From IMG/VR virus record IMGVR_UViG_3300024239_000013, positions 255,335 to 319,334 of that record: a stretch of DNA of 64,000 nt; one strand, given 5' to 3'. This stretch comes from a virus. Made by a program: the position numbers and the translations under genes. Under the pieces are notes generated by a model that did not search any database, was not told the origin of the DNA, and saw only the letters and a list, made by a program, of their open reading frames with translations. Shown here piece by piece: positions 61,257 to 64,000 of this stretch. Each line of letters begins with the position of its first letter. The stretch's first letter is position 1.

Positions 61257-62215
61257 TACACGTTTAATAATTTTAAAATTAAAGAAACGTTAAATGCTTT
61301 ATCCGAACTTAAATAGTGAACATTTTTCATATTGTCATACATATCCAAATAAGTCGGTAGTTTCTTTATAACAGTAGGCAAATTCCAAGAAAGAGATTCC
61401 TTTATTGAAAGAGGATTTAATTCAAAATTTGATGTAAATAAAAATAAATCTGATGCTTGATAGAACAAATCGACATCGGATCTTTCTCCCCATATATGAC
61501 AATTAGAAGGCACATCAGAGACCAAAGGTTCCCAATAATCTCTAAAATTATCTGCAAGATTACCAACAAAATGGAATATGATCTGGGTCTCTAAATTCAT
61601 ATTTAAAATTTCTCTAGCATACTCAAAAATCTCAGATTGATTTTTTCCAGGTGTAAAAAGACCAACGTTTACGATATGTTTATATTTTGGATTAAAACCT
61701 AAAAATTCCATACATTTTGATTTTTCAGCCTTTAATTCCTCTATCGGATATTCGAGAATAATTGAAGGTATTCCTAGCACTTTGAATTTTTCATCGTTCC
61801 ACTTAGAAACCATTACAAAAAGATCAGGTTTGTAAATTTTACTAGAAACCTCAGTTACCGAACTATGACAACTTTCTACTATTTTATATTTTCTATCTTT
61901 AGAAAATATTTTTAGAAGAATCTCATCAGGAACAAAGCTTTCACAAAACTCTTCAAAATGAATTACGTCTGGGTTTATTTTTTCTATAGTCTCATAAAGT
62001 AAAGCCCCGTCACTAAAAATGGGGATAAATCTATCCCCTAATAATTCTTTTATTCTGTTCCTTTGTACTACATATGCATCTCCAAGATAATCATATTCCA
62101 CACAATATACTTCTCCGACATCATTAAAGACTTCTATTTTTTTCCAAAGATATTGTGGTAATCCACCAGTAGAAAGATGTGGGGATATGTATAATATTTT
62201 TAATTTATCCTGCAT
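61256..62215 (-). CDS. GT4-like glycosyltransferase
   Basis: 319 aa. GT-B with LYISPHLSTGGLPQYLWKKI at the N-terminus, and a C-terminal GT4 domain: HIVNVGLFTPGKNQSEIFEY, CHIWGERSDVDLFYQASDLF, LFTSNFELNPLSIKESLSWN and LPTVIKK. The E-x7-E motif region is FELNPLSIKE. It would move a sugar from an NDP-sugar to protein or glycan. It overlaps the heptosyltransferase by one base, so the two may build one glycan on a virion or host surface target. Confidence 0.8.
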   Translation of the reverse strand: MQDKLKILYISPHLSTGGLPQYLWKKIEVFNDVGEVYCVEYDYLGDAYVVQRNRIKELLGDRFIPIFSDGALLYETIEKINPDVIHFEEFCESFVPDEILLKIFSKDRKYKIVESCHSSVTEVSSKIYKPDLFVMVSKWNDEKFKVLGIPSIILEYPIEELKAEKSKCMEFLGFNPKYKHIVNVGLFTPGKNQSEIFEYAREILNMNLETQIIFHFVGNLADNFRDYWEPLVSDVPSNCHIWGERSDVDLFYQASDLFLFTSNFELNPLSIKESLSWNLPTVIKKLPTYLDMYDNMKNVHYLSSDKAFNVSLILKLLNV

Positions 62216-62232
62216 ATTTAGATTTAAAGAAA

Positions 62233-62505
62233 TTATCCCTTTGTATATACGCCAGTAGCAAAATCTAATTTACCCTCACCATATTGATTTACTACCTTTA
62301 CTTGTAAATCCTCCTCCATTTTAGAAATAGCCTCTGCTTTTGAATAAAGTGATTCTAATTCAGCATTAATCATTTCCAGATCCTTTTCATAAAATCTTTT
62401 TTGTACATTTAATCTACCTATCGCAATGACATTTTCGGTTAATTCGTTTTTTACGTCTTGAATTTCGGATAACAATTCATTAGGCAATTGAATACTTTCG
62501 CTCAT
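62233..62505 (-). CDS. Small coiled-coil protein
   Basis: 90 aa. MSESIQLPNELLSEIQDVKN then ELTENVIAIGRLNVQKRFYE and NAELESLYSKAEAISKMEED: one long helical hairpin. The C-terminus is NQYGEGKLDFATGVYTKG. Proteins of this shape are common in phage tail-fibre neighbourhoods and of unknown function. An imperfect 17-bp hairpin precedes it. Confidence 0.55.
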   Translation of the reverse strand: MSESIQLPNELLSEIQDVKNELTENVIAIGRLNVQKRFYEKDLEMINAELESLYSKAEAISKMEEDLQVKVVNQYGEGKLDFATGVYTKG

Positions 62506-62520
62506 ATTTTTAATTTTTTA

Positions 62521-62563
62521 TATTCTATAACATGAAAATGAAATAGTTTCGTGTTATAGAATA
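62521..62563. repeat. 17-bp inverted repeat, intercistronic hairpin
   Basis: Arms 62521-62537 and 62547-62563 pair over 17 bp with one G-U pair and a 9-base loop. It begins four bases after the stop of 62567-62986 and has no following U-run on the minus strand, so it is not a normal terminator. Confidence 0.7.
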
Positions 62564-62566
62564 ATA

Positions 62567-62986
62567 TTATTCAATTAATATCTTTGAGAAAAATATAGGG
62601 TAATATCCTTCAATTTTCACATCTTGAAAATCTTCAATTTTCACCTCACTAAATTCTATTTCTTTTTCTTCTAATAGAATAGGATTTAATTCTTCTAGAT
62701 ATTTTAAAATATTGGGGTTTTGTTTTTTTTCTGAGGTTTCTGAATCGTCTAAATAGTTAGGAATTAAATAATTTCCATCCCTTTCTTCTCCATATTTTTT
62801 GATCAATTCATCATTAATCTTCTGATAGGTCTCAACTTCTTTCGCTAATTCATTATTTAATTTACTCAATCTAAATTTAGTCAACATTGTCATGGACAAG
62901 GATAGTATTCCCTGGAGTTTAGCATTACCATTAAGTTCTTGTGATAGTTCTAAGATCTCGGCTAATTTAAAAATTTTTTTTACCAT
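62567..62986 (-). CDS. Hypothetical protein
   Basis: 139 aa from ATG 62986; a TTG start at 63010 is rejected because it overlaps a hairpin. MVKKIFKLAEILELSQELNG, then LSMTMLTKFRLSKLNNELAK and an acidic C-terminus (YLEELNPILLEEKEIEFSEV). Mainly helical. No family recognised. It is flanked by two long hairpins. Confidence 0.55.
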   Translation of the reverse strand: MVKKIFKLAEILELSQELNGNAKLQGILSLSMTMLTKFRLSKLNNELAKEVETYQKINDELIKKYGEERDGNYLIPNYLDDSETSEKKQNPNILKYLEELNPILLEEKEIEFSEVKIEDFQDVKIEGYYPIFFSKILIE

Positions 62987-63008
62987 ATATTTTTTATTTA
63001 TTATATAC

Positions 63009-63048
63009 AAGATTATATATTTTATTTCGGGATAAAATATATAATCTT
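63009..63048. repeat. Perfect 17-bp inverted repeat, intercistronic hairpin
   Basis: Arms of 17 bp (AAGATTATATATTTTAT and its complement) around the 6-base loop TTCGGG. It starts 15 bases after the stop of 63063-63392. It lacks a U-run on the minus strand. Confidence 0.75.
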
Positions 63049-63062
63049 ATTTTTTAAGTACA

Positions 63063-63392
63063 TTAATTATTATTTATAAAAGGATTATATTCTACAATTA
63101 TTGGTGGATTTTTAATCTTTTCAATTTCAGTTGCTATTGATGTTTGAAATGAATCTACATCTAATTTCTTTTCTAACCAAGATACTACAGTTGCTTCTGT
63201 TAATTCATCATAAGGAATATATGCTGTGGTATTTGGAGCATCCATTGCTTGAGCACCAAATAGTTCATAAGATGTACCTGATGTTTCCTCAGTTCCCTTA
63301 TATCTCCAATGTACGGTTTTAACCACTTTATTTAAACCATTTTCTTCTGTAGCACATTCTAATGCTGCTATTGTCCATGTGTAATTTGTCAT
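63063..63392 (-). CDS. DUF7936-like small structural protein
   Basis: 109 aa. It begins MTNYTWTIAALECATEENGL, then KVVKTVHWRYKGTEETSG, and YIPYDELTEATVVSWLEKKL with EIEKIKNPPIIVE at the end. The layout 'M..YTW.I..L......L..VV..V.W...G.......' plus 'Y..LTE..V..W' is a widespread small phage family found next to tail-fibre genes in T4-like and cyanophage genomes. Function not established. It is 13 bases from the repeat-rich adhesin gene. Confidence 0.7.
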   Translation of the reverse strand: MTNYTWTIAALECATEENGLNKVVKTVHWRYKGTEETSGTSYELFGAQAMDAPNTTAYIPYDELTEATVVSWLEKKLDVDSFQTSIATEIEKIKNPPIIVEYNPFINNN

Positions 63393-63405
63393 ATTTTTAA
63401 TTATT

Positions 63406-64000
63406 TTAAAATTTATTATAATATTTGTTGTAATTAGATGTTGGTAAATTAGAAAGATTTGAAGGTATTAGTGTATCTGTCCCAATAACATTAGGATTGT
63501 CTACTCTTGATAATTCAAGTATTTGTGAGGAAAAATATTGAGCAAAATAAATCTTTCCATTAGGGGCTAATACTCCTCCATTCCATTTAAAACTTGAAGT
63601 ATATTCTGTACCAACTAGCTGAGTTGTGTTTGTTGTTGGATTTAATTCAAGTATTTGTGTGGCATTATATGGAGCAAAATAAATCTTTCCATTAGGAGCT
63701 AATACTCCTCCGCGCCATTTAGAACCTCCAGTATATGTTGTACCAACTAACTGTGTTGTATTTGTTGTTGGATTTAATTCAAGTATTTGTGAGGAAAAAT
63801 ATGGAGTAAAATAAATCTTTCCATTAGGGGCTAATACTCCTCCCTCCCATTTAAAAAGTGTAATATCTTCTGTACCAACTAGCTGAGTTGTGTTTGTTGT
63901 TGGATTTAATTCAAGTATTTGTGTGGCATTATATGGAGCAAAATAAATCTTTCCATTAGGAGCTAATACTCCTCCGCGCCATTTAGAACCTCCAGTATAT
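63406..64000 (-). CDS. Partial repeat-rich tail fibre/adhesin with propeller-like repeats
   Basis: The stop TAA is at 63406-63408 and the frame is open to the window edge, so the N-terminus is missing. The visible 198 codons hold nearly four 44-residue repeats with NPTTNTTQLVGT, K-W-x-GGVLAPNGKIYF and QILEL cores, ending with DTLIPSNLSNLP and a Tyr/Asn-rich tail. Repeats with GG..APNGKIY patterns usually form beta-propellers and bind surfaces. Likely a fibre or adhesin that recognises the host. Confidence 0.7.
   Translation of the reverse strand, partial: YTGGSKWRGGVLAPNGKIYFAPYNATQILELNPTTNTTQLVGTEDITLFKWEGGVLAPNGKIYFTPYFSSQILELNPTTNTTQLVGTTYTGGSKWRGGVLAPNGKIYFAPYNATQILELNPTTNTTQLVGTEYTSSFKWNGGVLAPNGKIYFAQYFSSQILELSRVDNPNVIGTDTLIPSNLSNLPTSNYNKYYNKF
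63512..64000 (-). repeat. 132-bp tandem repeats
   Basis: Units start at 63512, 63644, 63776 and 63908, each 132 bp, and the fourth runs off the window. Units 2 and 4 are identical over the 93 bases seen, and units 1 and 3 resemble each other, giving a 264-bp super-repeat. Confidence 0.95.

Noticed and set aside
62521-63048. Hairpins as tRNA or riboswitch
   Set aside because: They are single stem-loops without cloverleaf arms or any conserved aptamer core.

Overview
This window is part of the genome of a large T4-like myovirus (Caudoviricetes). It is AT-rich and gene-dense: about 64 genes, almost all on the minus strand, with gaps of usually less than 100 bases. Clear T4-type virion and replication proteins include large terminase gp17, tail sheath gp18, tail tube gp19 (two copies), portal gp20 (two copies), protease gp21, major capsid gp23, head-completion gp4, late sigma gp55, clamp loader gp44, RNase H, DNA ligase and a gp26-like hub/chaperone. 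Start codons are preceded by A-rich leaders and lack Shine-Dalgarno sequences, as is usual in Bacteroidota. A Bacteroidota host is therefore plausible but not proven.

Layout, given left to right; transcription runs right to left. 1-5.5 kb: baseplate/tail-tip proteins (partial structural protein, gp27/gpD-like hub, LysM-like connector, 619-aa tube/baseplate protein). 4.9-9.5 kb: small accessory genes, a Nudix hydrolase and the only plus-strand gene. 9.2-17 kb: coiled-coil proteins with capsid-targeting N-termini (inner-capsid or injected proteins), interrupted by an asparagine synthetase and a nucleotide-kinase-like gene. 17-26 kb: homing-endonuclease-like gene, gp23, a gp21 protease fused to a repeat-built scaffold, an 860-aa inner-capsid polyprotein candidate and a packaged nucleotidyltransferase. 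26-34.4 kb: replication, repair and metabolism (3'-5' exonuclease, UvdE-like nuclease, gp62-like, RNase H, guanylate kinase, gp44, DNA ligase, heptose-kinase-like PfkB protein). 34.4-39.2 kb: two portals, gp4 and gp55. 39.4-47.3 kb: structural proteins, membrane proteins, a PD-(D/E)XK nuclease, an ECF-type sigma factor and dCMP deaminase. 47.4-60 kb: tail and packaging (tape-measure candidate, frameshifted gp26-like gene, two tubes, sheath, gp17, gp16, an 829-aa structural protein). 60-64 kb: an O-heptosyltransferase-like protein, a GT4-like glycosyltransferase, small proteins, and the end of a 44-residue-repeat adhesin or fibre.

How the genes work together: gp55 and possibly the second sigma factor may use a recurrent TTGGATATATA element found about 20 bases upstream of many minus-strand genes. 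The protease-scaffold fusion would build and then clear the prohead core. In doing so it would cut (L/I/V/M)-N-E sites in gp23 and in the tagged internal proteins.

The most notable observations are: a probable +1 programmed frameshift joining the gp26-like gene to a 74-aa extension exactly where tail-assembly chaperones sit; the protease-scaffold fusion with fourteen 14-residue repeats; the shared capsid-targeting tags, including internal copies; two divergent portals with the same C-terminal peptide; and a heptose kinase plus heptosyltransferase pair. No tRNA, CRISPR array, integrase or insertion sequence was seen. No stretch over 300 bases lacks a gene.
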